Shown in pieces: positions 25,158-33,276 of a DNA stretch of 64,000 nucleotides. This DNA comes from Terriglobales bacterium. Lineage in GTDB: Bacteria; Acidobacteriota; Terriglobia; Terriglobales; Acidobacteriaceae. A program made the translations under genes and the position numbers. Positions within the stretch are counted from its first letter, which is position 1. Each line of letters begins with the position of its first letter. Location of the stretch: the NCBI GenBank assembly GCA_025980765.1, contig JAICXB010000004.1, forward strand, positions 62,001-126,000. Reading direction: 5' to 3'. Under the pieces are notes generated by a model. That model was given only the letters and a program-made list of their open reading frames with translations, made no database searches and had not been told where the DNA came from.

Positions 25158-25173
25158 TGCAGATTGCTGGCCA
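25158..25173 (-). promoter_or_regulatory. Sigma54-like -24/-12 element for pilin gene 2
   Basis: The minus strand reads TGGCCAGCAATCTGCA: the GG and GC dinucleotides again have the sigma54 spacing and TGGC is exact. It lies about 72 bases upstream of the ATG, similar to the element of pilin 1. Confidence 0.5.
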
Positions 25174-25503
25174 GCTGCATGAAAATCCCTAAGATCCTGC
25201 CAGAAAATACGCTAACAGCTAATCTTTCAGGGGATTAGACACCAGATGTGAGGACAGCAGGCGAGTTTGTTACCAGCTTCCAATATTAGCTCAACCTGAC
25301 AAAAACTGTCAAAATGATGCGCCGATAGGGCATCTCCACCGTTCCTTAATCCCCCTGGGTTCTCCAATGAATTTAGTCACAAGTGCTGAACGAGATACAT
25401 AGCAGAACTTGCAGTCGATCAGAATGGCCGCAATTTACAAGTGGCGAACCACCCACAATTTATTAAGACAGACATCGGAATTCCGAGCTAGTGGAAGCCA
25501 GAA

Positions 25504-25722
25504 AATTCCCTGTTCGTTTCCTGCTAATTAAAAAAAGCTACTAGCTTTTTTGCTCCTAGGTACTAACAAACCAACGACTTAGATCGAAAACCTGGGTTTC
25601 CCTGCTCCTTTCCTGTTCCTTCCCTCAGCTCTGATTGAAATTTGCGATTTCCGGGCAGAATTCGACGGTTTTCGGGACGAGGACGAAATTTTTCCCGGTA
25701 TTTTTCCCTGTTCTCAGGGAAG
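25504..25722. repeat. Copy 1 of the TTCCCTGAGAACAGGGAA repeat
   Basis: In minus-strand orientation it begins with the palindrome TTCCCTGAGAACAGGGAA, continues AAAATACCGGG, and ends with several CAGGAAACGAACAGG-like blocks. Two further copies lie at 31716-31929 and 62804-63045. The conserved blocks are separated by variable sequence. Confidence 0.75.
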
Positions 25723-25791
25723 CGGACTGCAGTGGGGCGCGAGGCTCTGCCAACCTCATAATGTCAGGAGTTGCCCTACTCTCCGCAACAA

Positions 25792-27069
25792 CTAACAAAC
25801 TAATTGTTCCTGGCTGATCTTCAGGCCGTCTAGATTGCCTAAAACGGTGACAGCGATTTTGTCTTGTTGGAAGAGCTGGTTGGCCATTTCGCGGAGCTGT
25901 TCGGCGGTGACGCTTTCGATGCGCTCGATAATCTCGTCGAGAGAGAAGAAGCGGTCGAAGTACATTTCCTGCCGGGCGAGGTTTGACATGCGGGCGGTCG
26001 AGGATTCCAGGCTCAGCATGAGATTTCCTTTCAGCTGAGCTTTGGCGCGATGCAACTCCTCGTCGGCGACGACGTCGGATTTAATGCTGCGGAATTCCCC
26101 CACCACCGACTCCACTACTTTTGGCGCCCATTCCACCGATGTCCCGGCGCAAACCGACAAGCAACCGGTATCGCGATAGGCATTCAAATCGCTGTAGATC
26201 GCATAACAGAGGCCCTGGTTTTCGCGGATATTCTGGAACAACCTTGAACTCATTCCCCCGCCCAGCAGCGTGTTCAGCACGTACGCCACGTAACGGCGCT
26301 CGTCGGAAATATGCGGCGAAGGAACGCCCATGCATATCTGCACCTGCTCCAGCGCTTTCTTATTTCTGGTAACAACTTTGGCGAAGGTTTGCGGAGCCAC
26401 CTGCTTGAATCCATTTTGTTTGGGCTGGAGCTGAGAGAATTTCGCCTTCACCAAGTCCACGAAATGCTCATGATTCAGGCTGCCGGCGGCGGCAACAATC
26501 ATGTTTCCCGGATAGAAAAAGTGCGAGTAGTAGTCGACGAGCATTTGCTGCTCGAATTTGCGCACTGTCTCTTTGGTGCCGAGAATGGGCTTCCCCAGCG
26601 GATGGTCTCTCCAGAAATTCTGCGTGAAAATTTCGTGGACGAGATAATCGGGGCTGTCCTCGTCCATCTTGATCTCTTCAAGGATCACTCCGCGCTCGCG
26701 GACGATGTCTTTGCTGGCAAAAACCGGATTCAGCACCAGGTCGCTGAGGATATCCATCACCACCGGCAAGTTTTCGTCGAGCACTTTTACGTTGAAGCAG
26801 ATGCATTCCTTGGCAGTGAAAGCGTCCATATTGCCGCCGATGGAATCCATCTGGCGTGCAATGTCCTGGGCAGATCGGCTGGTTGTGCCCTTGAACAGCA
26901 TGTGCTCAACGAAATGGGAGATGCCGTTGCGCTCGGCTTCTTCATGCCGGGAGCCGGTCTTGATCCAGATTCCAATCGATGCCGACCGGATCTGCTGCAT
27001 CTCCTCGGTCAAAATGGTGAGGCCATTGGGCAGCACTTCCCGACGCACGTTTCTCAGCTCTTGTACCAT
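25792..27069 (-). CDS. M16-family zinc peptidase (processing-protease type)
   Basis: A 425-residue protein. The inverse zinc motif HFVEH (His52, Glu55, His56) is followed by MLFKGT, and the distal Glu lies in VILEEIKMDEDSPDY about 75 residues on. The second half contains the M16 C-domain with LLGGGMSSRLFQNIRENQGLCYAIYS, the conserved R...(Y) region of catalytically competent members. The single-domain length of about 420 residues matches the bacterial processing-peptidase group (PqqL/YmxG/MPP-beta-like) that forms homodimers. It has no signal peptide, so a cytoplasmic location is likely. It is divergent from rlmN. Substrate unknown. Confidence 0.9.
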   Translation of the reverse strand: MVQELRNVRREVLPNGLTILTEEMQQIRSASIGIWIKTGSRHEEAERNGISHFVEHMLFKGTTSRSAQDIARQMDSIGGNMDAFTAKECICFNVKVLDENLPVVMDILSDLVLNPVFASKDIVRERGVILEEIKMDEDSPDYLVHEIFTQNFWRDHPLGKPILGTKETVRKFEQQMLVDYYSHFFYPGNMIVAAAGSLNHEHFVDLVKAKFSQLQPKQNGFKQVAPQTFAKVVTRNKKALEQVQICMGVPSPHISDERRYVAYVLNTLLGGGMSSRLFQNIRENQGLCYAIYSDLNAYRDTGCLSVCAGTSVEWAPKVVESVVGEFRSIKSDVVADEELHRAKAQLKGNLMLSLESSTARMSNLARQEMYFDRFFSLDEIIERIESVTAEQLREMANQLFQQDKIAVTVLGNLDGLKISQEQLVC

Positions 27070-27191
27070 CTAATCTCTTGAGTCCCTCGGTTATGAATCC
27101 TGTATTGTAAATCCCGATTTGTTGCGGAGTGACCGCAGCGAAGTGCAGCCAGAACCGGCTGCAAGATAAGCTGCCTATTAGATGTACTAAG

Positions 27192-28412
27192 ATGCCCCCA
27201 CAGACTGAACTATTAAGCCTTTCAACTCAGGAACTTAGCGAGATTGTTGAAAACCTGGGGCAGCCCGCCTATCGCGCCCGGCAAGTGGCGGATGCCATCT
27301 TCCGCCAGCGCCGGGATTCCCTGGATTTGGCTCCGAACCTCCCTGCCGCCTTCAAATCGCAACTGGCCGAACAAGGTCTGGCAGTCGGTCTCCCCAGGAT
27401 TGAACGGAAGTTCGTATCAGCCGATGGGACCGTCCGCTATCTGGTAGGCTTCGCCGACGGCCAGTCGGTAGAAACCGTCTGGATGCCAGAGGGCGATCTT
27501 GGCGAAGCCGGTGACGGCAGCGAAGCCGGCACGGAGGAGATCAAAGCCCTTGGCTCACAGATACAGAGAAACAGCTCCAATTTCGTGATTTCGCGATCTG
27601 GTGATTTCGCGATTTCAAATCACCCGATCACCCGGTCACGAAATCACCCGATTTCCTCCGCTGTGAAGAGAACCCGCCCCCGCGCCACCATCTGTGTTTC
27701 CAGTCAGGTAGGCTGTGCGGTGAATTGCCAATTCTGTCTTACTGCGCTGCTTGGCCAGAAACGCAACCTCACCCCCGGCGAGATCGTGGGACAGGTGCTG
27801 CTCGTCTTGCGGGACCATTCGGTTGATCTTGAGCGCGAGCGCATGAACCTCGTCTTTATGGGACAGGGCGAGCCCTTCCTCAACTATGACAACTTCATCA
27901 AGGCAGTGCGCCTGCTGGTCGAGGAGGTGCGCTTTCCCGAATCGCGCATGACGGTTTCCACTGCGGGAATCGTGCCGCGCATCGCAGATCTGGGCCATGA
28001 GGCAATCCGTCCGAAATTGGCAATTTCATTGAATGCGCCCAACGATGAGATTCGCGAGCGCATTATGCCCATCACCCGCAAGTGGAATATTGACGCTCTG
28101 CTCGAGGCGGCGCGCGCATTTCCGTTGCGTCCGCGCGAACGGCTGACATTCGAATATGTTTTGCTGGGCGGAGTAAACGATGCCGTCGAACATGCCAGCG
28201 AAATTGCCGCCCGTGTGCGCGAAATTCGCTGCAAATTTAACCTGATCGCCTGGAATCCAGGACCAGATGTTCCCTTCACCATGCCCGCTCAGGAGAGCGT
28301 GCTGAGTTTCCAGCAAACATTGATCGAAGCCGGAGTGCCGGCGTTCGTCCGCCGCCCCCGGGGCCGCGATATTTTCGCCGCCTGCGGACAGTTAAAACGC
28401 ACTGTGGCTTAG
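27192..28412 (+). CDS. rlmN: 23S rRNA/tRNA adenine-C2 methyltransferase RlmN with in-frame repeat insert
   Basis: A 406-residue radical SAM enzyme that methylates A2503 of 23S rRNA and A37 of some tRNAs. The cluster motif is CAVNCQFC (Cys175, Cys179, Cys182), preceded by ATICVSSQVG. GQGEPFLNYDN and the catalytic C-terminal cysteine context (RRPRGRDIFAACGQL) are present. Start at 27192 was chosen because homology begins with LSTQELSEIV; the frame is open further upstream. Residues about 102-161, between the VETVWMPEGD strand and the RATICVSSQ strand, are an insertion absent from typical RlmN, and its DNA is a palindromic repeat. The insertion is in frame and the core looks intact. Confidence 0.92.
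   Translation: MPPQTELLSLSTQELSEIVENLGQPAYRARQVADAIFRQRRDSLDLAPNLPAAFKSQLAEQGLAVGLPRIERKFVSADGTVRYLVGFADGQSVETVWMPEGDLGEAGDGSEAGTEEIKALGSQIQRNSSNFVISRSGDFAISNHPITRSRNHPISSAVKRTRPRATICVSSQVGCAVNCQFCLTALLGQKRNLTPGEIVGQVLLVLRDHSVDLERERMNLVFMGQGEPFLNYDNFIKAVRLLVEEVRFPESRMTVSTAGIVPRIADLGHEAIRPKLAISLNAPNDEIRERIMPITRKWNIDALLEAARAFPLRPRERLTFEYVLLGGVNDAVEHASEIAARVREIRCKFNLIAWNPGPDVPFTMPAQESVLSFQQTLIEAGVPAFVRRPRGRDIFAACGQLKRTVA
27579..27654. repeat. Palindromic repeat translated inside rlmN
   Basis: Contains TTTCGTGATTTCGCGATC, GGTGATTTCGCGATTTC and the inverse AAATCACCCGATCACCCGG. It belongs to the same family as the intergenic units at 20264-20336 and 35901-36004 but here lies within codons 130-155 of rlmN and keeps the frame open. 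Confidence 0.8.
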
Positions 28413-28464
28413 AAAAACACCAGCACGCGAAATTCGGCGCCGCTGCGCCAGGGACGCCGTCAAG

Positions 28465-29829
28465 CTAGCGCACCTTCACCTTGGGTTCGACCGACATTCC
28501 CGGTCGAAGCAGATGGTCGTTATTCTGGCCAGGATCGAGCACGATGCGTACGGGAATGCGCTGCACCACCTTCACATAGTTTCCCGTCGCGTTCTCCGGA
28601 GGAAACAGACTGAAGCGGGCGCCGCTGGCGCCGCCAATGTCGAGTACCTTGCCTTTGTAGCTGCGATGGAAAGCATCGACTGAAACTTCCACCGGTTGCC
28701 CCCTCTTCATGTGCTGCAACTGCGTCTCTTTGAAATTTGCAGTGATCCAAATGTTGTCAATGTCGACAAGCGACAACAATGCCTGGCCGGGTTGAACGTA
28801 CTGCCCGACTTCGGCGGTGCGGTGGCCTACAATCCCGTGGATCGGAGAGGTTATTTTCGTGTACTGCAGATTCAGCCGCGCCTGTTCCAGTTCGGCTTTG
28901 TTCTTGGCCGCAGTGGATTGCGCGGAGTTCGCCCGCGCCTCGGTCACTCGAACCTGTCGCGGACCGGTGCCGGCGTTGCGCAAATTCGCCTGTGCCTGGC
29001 TTAACTTTGCTTCAGCCTGAGTGATGCCCTCTTGCGCTGCGATTACGTTATCGTGCGCGCTCGTCACTTCTGCCTGGGCGCTTTGAGCTGCCGCAACTGC
29101 AGCATCGTACTGCTGCTTTGAGATAACGTCGCGCTCCACCAGGGGCTTGTAACGCTGCACGTCATTTTGCGCCTTCACGTTGTTGGCGATTGCCGCCTGT
29201 TCCTTGGCGCGCGCGGCGTCGAGATTTTTTTGCGCTGCCGAAATCGCAGCTTTCATGTTGTTTACATCTGCAGTAGCCGACTCCAATTGAGATTGCGTGG
29301 CAATATTGGCGATGGGTACGTTGAGATTCGCGGCTGCGGCTGTGGCCGCCGAATCGGCATAATCGGCTTCTGCGCGCGCGAGCGCAACTTCATAATCGCG
29401 CGGATCAATCTCGACCAGGAGCTGTCCGGGCTGGACCTCCTGATTGTCGTCCACATATACCTTGCTGATATAGCCGGAGACTCGAGAACCGATCTGGCTG
29501 ATGTGGCCATCGACCTGGGCATCATCGGTGCCTTCATATTGGCGCGCGTGCAGCCACCAGAGCAAGGCGGCAATGGCGAGCACCACTACCACGAACGGAA
29601 TGACCTTTTTGAGACGGCTCTTGCGGCGAGCGGTGCGGGCAGCAGCTTCCTGTTCCTCATGCGACTGCTCCTGCTCGTTCTGCTCTCGACTTTCAGCGTT
29701 GTCCTGCTCAGCCACGAGCTGCTGACTGTTTCGTTCCCGCTGGAGCTGCTGTCGCTGTTGCCCGTCGGACGAGGAGGAAGGCTTCTCATCCACGATTGCT
29801 TCGGTAGGCCGATCTTGCGTGGTGGCCAT
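28465..29829 (-). CDS. HlyD/EmrA-type periplasmic adaptor
   Basis: A 454-residue membrane-fusion protein. A Gln/Glu-rich cytoplasmic tail (residues 1-70) precedes one TM anchor (VIPFVVVVLAIAALLWWL). Then come YEGTDDAQVDGHISQIGSRVSGYISKV and VQPGQLLVEIDPRDYEVAL, the lipoyl half motif, a long alpha-hairpin coiled coil rich in Ala/Gln, and the second lipoyl half with YTKITSPIHGIVGHRTAEVGQYVQPG. This is the EmrA subtype that bridges MFS pumps to TolC. Its ATG overlaps the stop of the tolC-like gene by one base (TAATG), so both are in one operon. No EmrB-type pump is adjacent. Confidence 0.9.
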   Translation of the reverse strand: MATTQDRPTEAIVDEKPSSSSDGQQRQQLQRERNSQQLVAEQDNAESREQNEQEQSHEEQEAAARTARRKSRLKKVIPFVVVVLAIAALLWWLHARQYEGTDDAQVDGHISQIGSRVSGYISKVYVDDNQEVQPGQLLVEIDPRDYEVALARAEADYADSAATAAAANLNVPIANIATQSQLESATADVNNMKAAISAAQKNLDAARAKEQAAIANNVKAQNDVQRYKPLVERDVISKQQYDAAVAAAQSAQAEVTSAHDNVIAAQEGITQAEAKLSQAQANLRNAGTGPRQVRVTEARANSAQSTAAKNKAELEQARLNLQYTKITSPIHGIVGHRTAEVGQYVQPGQALLSLVDIDNIWITANFKETQLQHMKRGQPVEVSVDAFHRSYKGKVLDIGGASGARFSLFPPENATGNYVKVVQRIPVRIVLDPGQNNDHLLRPGMSVEPKVKVR

Positions 29830-31346
29830 TATTTTCCCCCCAAATAGCTTGCGGCGTTCTGCTGCGCTTCACCCAGGGCACGTGCCAGGCTGAGCTTAGC
29901 TAAATTATGAATGTACAGGGTGGACACATATTGATCTTGCGCGCTCACCAGTGAGCCTTGCGCCTGCACGACCTCAAGATTATCCGTGACCCCTGCAGAG
30001 AAGCGGTCACGCGCCTCCGAGAGTTCTTCCTGCGCTAGTTTCACACTGGAATCGGCGAGTTGCACCTGCTCCGCAGCCGCATTTACATCCAGCATGGCCG
30101 AGCGCACTTCGGCGCCGATTCGTCCTTCGAGGTCGGAAAGCTGGTCTTTGCTTTGTTTGAGGTTGGCTTGGGCCTGTTCGATGTCCCCACGAATACGGCC
30201 TTCGTCAAATACGGGAACCTGGATTCCGGCGGCGGCGACAAAGGTCCCATGCGAGTTTCCCGGACTGATCCCAATATCGCCATAGTTGCCGCTGAATGCC
30301 AGGCTGGGCAAACGCTCGAAGTGGGCTGCTCGCGCGCTGAGTTCGGCCGCGTGGACTTGCGCTTGGGCCTGCTTGTAATCGAGGCGCGATTGCAACGCGT
30401 CGTGCAAAGCTTCTGCTTCGGTCATTGCAGGGGCGGGAATGTACTGCAAGGTGTCGGCTAAGTCATATTGCTGCTCCAGCGGCAATCCGATCGTCCGCGC
30501 CAGCGCGATTTTCGCCTTGGCAAAATTGTTCCGGGCGACTACCAGATCCTGCTTTCGTGCCTGCAACTCGACAGCCGCACGCAAGCCATCGATCTTGGCC
30601 GTTACTCCCGCCTGGTGAAGTTGCTCGGCCTGATTCACCAGAGCCTGCGCGGTTGCCACCTGAGCCTCCGCATTCCGCACATTGGCTGCCGACGTGAGCA
30701 CCTGAAGATACGTATTGCTCACCGAATACACCACCAATTCCAGCGCATTGCGATAGGAGAAACGCGCTGCTTTCAGATTTTCTACGGCTGACTTGATGCT
30801 CTCGTAGCTGGAGAGCCCCAGATCGTCAGTGAGGAAGGCGCGCGCATCGAAGTTCGAGAAGGGTCCGATGATGGTCGGGACTCCGGGAAAGCGAATTCCC
30901 TGAGCGGCGAGATTGATCTGCTGTTCGCTTTCTCCGACCCGCGCCGTCAGGTCAGGAAGCAAGCCCTGCAACGCCCGCCAACGCTGCGCTTGCGCGCTGG
31001 TGATGCCCTGCTCCGTCAACAGCGCTCCCAGGTTTTGTTTCAAACCACGATCGATTGCATTTCTCAGTGTGAGCTTCAGCACCTGGGTGGTAGCTTTGCC
31101 GGATATCACGCTGCCGCTAAACACGTCTGCGCCGGAGGTAACCGATTGCGATTGCGCCGCGGAGCTGTTGGAAATATTGTTAGGCAGAATGGAAGTCGAG
31201 CTCTGATTCGAGGAACCCTGGCTCTGCGGAGACGTAGGCGTCGGCTGCTGCGTCCCAAATTGAGCCATCGCTGCAGTTGCGATGAGTAGAAGACAGACCA
31301 AACAAACGGCTCTAAGAACTTGCACAATAGAACCGCATCCTTTCAT
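29829..31346 (-). CDS. TolC-family outer-membrane efflux protein
   Basis: A 505-residue protein with a Sec signal (VLRAVCLVCLLLIATAAMAQ) and a Ser/Thr/Gln-rich N-terminal segment of about 60 residues. The two repeats of the outer-membrane-factor fold follow (LKLTLRNAIDRGLKQNLGALLTEQGI... and ...EALHDALQSRLDYKQAQAQVHAAEL), each ending in a long helix with the typical A...L..A..QV pattern, plus QGSLVSAQDQYVSTLYIHNLAKLSLARALG at the end. GGAGG lies before the ATG at 31346; an upstream in-frame codon was rejected since it would precede the signal. It forms the outer exit duct for the adaptor encoded next. Confidence 0.9.
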   Translation of the reverse strand: MKGCGSIVQVLRAVCLVCLLLIATAAMAQFGTQQPTPTSPQSQGSSNQSSTSILPNNISNSSAAQSQSVTSGADVFSGSVISGKATTQVLKLTLRNAIDRGLKQNLGALLTEQGITSAQAQRWRALQGLLPDLTARVGESEQQINLAAQGIRFPGVPTIIGPFSNFDARAFLTDDLGLSSYESIKSAVENLKAARFSYRNALELVVYSVSNTYLQVLTSAANVRNAEAQVATAQALVNQAEQLHQAGVTAKIDGLRAAVELQARKQDLVVARNNFAKAKIALARTIGLPLEQQYDLADTLQYIPAPAMTEAEALHDALQSRLDYKQAQAQVHAAELSARAAHFERLPSLAFSGNYGDIGISPGNSHGTFVAAAGIQVPVFDEGRIRGDIEQAQANLKQSKDQLSDLEGRIGAEVRSAMLDVNAAAEQVQLADSSVKLAQEELSEARDRFSAGVTDNLEVVQAQGSLVSAQDQYVSTLYIHNLAKLSLARALGEAQQNAASYLGGK

Positions 31347-32004
31347 TCGTCCTCCAAGACTAAATGGGATTGCGTCGTGCCCGGCACGAATTCGCAAGAT
31401 AGATATCAGCCGAAGCGGCCGCGAACACCCTTAGTCCGACCAGAATGTGCCGATCAGGACGCGGGCGATCCTTCCCGGCGGATATTGGGAAGTCCTCTTC
31501 GATACGAAACGTTGGATTCATCTGTGACGAACGGGGATTCACATAAGCAGGTAAAACTTACTTAACAGACTTCAGTTCGATGGATACATCATTAGGCAGC
31601 ATCTCCCTCGAAATCGCACGAATGTTGACACCCCAAGAGTGCGCTGCCTAAAACGTTTCCCAAATTAGGTTTTCGGAGTGTAACCAGTCGCGCTTTTTCC
31701 CTTTTATCTGTCTGCTTCCCTGAGAACAGGGAAAAATACCGGGGAATTTTGCCGGCGGTCGCGTGAATTCTCAAATTTCGCCCAAAATTCGCGGTTTTCG
31801 CATTTTGCTGAGGAAACGAACAGGATTAGAGCAGGGAACCCACTGAAGTACGTATAAGGCACTCTGAATCTGAGGCTTACTGAGGATTCCCCGAAAATTC
31901 AAGAAAATAACAGGAAACGAACAGGAAAAGCTCGATGATTTCCACAACGCGAGAGGTTGGAAACGTGCACAGGCACTTCGAAGCGAGCAACCTGACCTAT
32001 CGCG
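31347..32004. other. 658-bp intergenic region with a repeat copy
   Basis: It precedes the tolC-emrA operon and follows the nucleotidyltransferase gene. About a third is the repeat at 31716-31929. No open frame looks coding. Confidence 0.6.
31716..31929. repeat. Copy 2 of the TTCCCTGAGAACAGGGAA repeat
   Basis: Plus-strand orientation: palindrome TTCCCTGAGAACAGGGAA at 31716-31733, then AAATACCGGGGAATTTT, and later GAGGAAACGAACAGGA (31810-31825) and CAGGAAACGAACAGGAAA (31911-31928). Block order is the same as in the other copies. Confidence 0.8.
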
Positions 32005-33090
32005 TTACCAAACTCCCTTGTCGCTGCCGGTAATTCGGTAAGCGACTGCAGCCACGGATGCCAGCGGCGGAAGCAGGCTCAGGCGGAAGGTTCCGGGAAC
32101 GTCTCCGCTGAAGGCCGCGTGGGTGATCTGGTATGTGTAAAGAGCAGCTCCATGCGGCATAACCGGGAGGCGCAGGAACTGGGCCTTGGGCTTCACCTGC
32201 TCTCCACCAAAGCGCGCGTCGGAGTGGACCCATTCCGGCATATTCAGCGGCGTGCCGCGGTAGCGTTTTAGGTGATCCGAAACGATATTCAGATAGGTCG
32301 CGACTCCCGGCCAGATCCCTGCAGCCATCGTCGCCCTCTTTAGTTCTTCAAAATTGAGCTCTCCGGATTCGGCAATCGCCGCCGAGTTCAGAATGTCGCA
32401 AACGCGGAAGTAGAAGTGGCGATACATGCGTTGCAGCGTGGCCACCACAATCCGCTCTTCTGGCGCGGGCACATAGTAAGTTTTGTCTTCAGTAACTTTC
32501 ATCATGCGGCGGCTGACGAAGCGGCGAGCGAGCCCAGTATGCTCTCCGGTCTGCCCCAAGCGCTGTACATGGATTTCGACTGATTCTTTCAGGCCGGGAA
32601 CGGCGAAATTCCATTTTCCCGCCAGACGGTCGCCCCAGGAACGCGGCTCGATGCGCGCGTTCAGTTTGCCCGTCATCACCTTCATCACCGATCGCTCATC
32701 CGCTGTGGTGTACAGATCGAGATCGCTGCCGATGTCGGGATAATGATCGAGTGACTTCATCACTGTCGTCGGACAGTTTCCTTTTTCCAACTCCTCACAG
32801 ATCGCCTGCAGATAGACCAGAGCGGTCGATACCCGGGTATGCTCTTTTTCTAATTCCGCTAAAGCCCAATTGGCGACCTCCGCGTTCGCTTTGCGGTTCG
32901 CATAGTCGCGAACCACATTCAATCCCCGCACCACCACGTGGTGGGAATCGGCGAGCGACACAAAGTCCGCGCGCTCCTCAGGTGTGAGCGACGCCACGAG
33001 CTCATAGGCACTGTCGGCGCCGGCGGCATTGAGGGTGAGTTGAAAAAGAGCGTCAATGTATTCGTCTTCGCGTTTCAGGGGGGTCGCCAT
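32005..33090 (-). CDS. Nucleotidyltransferase-fold protein (NTP_transf_5-like)
   Basis: A 361-residue protein. The segment TTVMKSLDHYPDIGSDLDLYTTAD (residues 109-131) has the GSDLDL active-site pattern of the polymerase-beta-like nucleotidyltransferase fold, with Asp123 and Asp125 as candidate metal ligands. The helical N-terminus (LVASLTPEERADFVSLADSHHVVVRGLNVV) resembles the uncharacterised family in which the nucleotidyltransferase acts on small molecules or polysaccharide. The upstream gap has a repeat shared with ubiD. Function cannot be assigned more closely. Confidence 0.65.
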   Translation of the reverse strand: MATPLKREDEYIDALFQLTLNAAGADSAYELVASLTPEERADFVSLADSHHVVVRGLNVVRDYANRKANAEVANWALAELEKEHTRVSTALVYLQAICEELEKGNCPTTVMKSLDHYPDIGSDLDLYTTADERSVMKVMTGKLNARIEPRSWGDRLAGKWNFAVPGLKESVEIHVQRLGQTGEHTGLARRFVSRRMMKVTEDKTYYVPAPEERIVVATLQRMYRHFYFRVCDILNSAAIAESGELNFEELKRATMAAGIWPGVATYLNIVSDHLKRYRGTPLNMPEWVHSDARFGGEQVKPKAQFLRLPVMPHGAALYTYQITHAAFSGDVPGTFRLSLLPPLASVAAVAYRITGSDKGVW

Positions 33091-33162
33091 CGATAAGGGG
33101 TCCTCGGCCAGATTGAATAGTTCCGTAACATAGGATGTGTGCTGCTGCCGAGTGGTTGTTAG

Positions 33163-33276
33163 GAGAGCTGCTAAGCTTCTAAGCTGCTAAGCTTCTTAGC
33201 TCCCGACTGAACTACATTCGGCGATAACCGGACCGTTTTTGCTTGGAAGCTTAGCGGCTTAGGAGCTTAGCAGCTT
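33163..33276. repeat. GCTAAGCTTCTAAGC inverted repeat that carries the ubiD ribosome-binding site
   Basis: Left arm (33163-33204) is built of GAGCTGCTAAGCTTCTAAGC-like blocks; the right arm (33241-33276) is its inverse (GGAAGCTTAGCGGCTTAGGA). The right arm contains AGGAG and ends with the first bases of the TTG start codon of the next gene. Confidence 0.8.

Larger units (their letters stand above)
25087..25791. other. 705-bp region upstream of pilin 2
   Basis: The pilin-proximal part carries the sigma54-like element. The distal part is occupied by a copy of the CAGGAAACGAACAGG repeat (25504-25722). No open frame has protein character. Confidence 0.6.

Noticed and set aside
25504-25722. Possible CRISPR array in the repeat-rich region
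   Set aside because: The repeated blocks differ in length and spacing and there are no regular spacers or cas genes.
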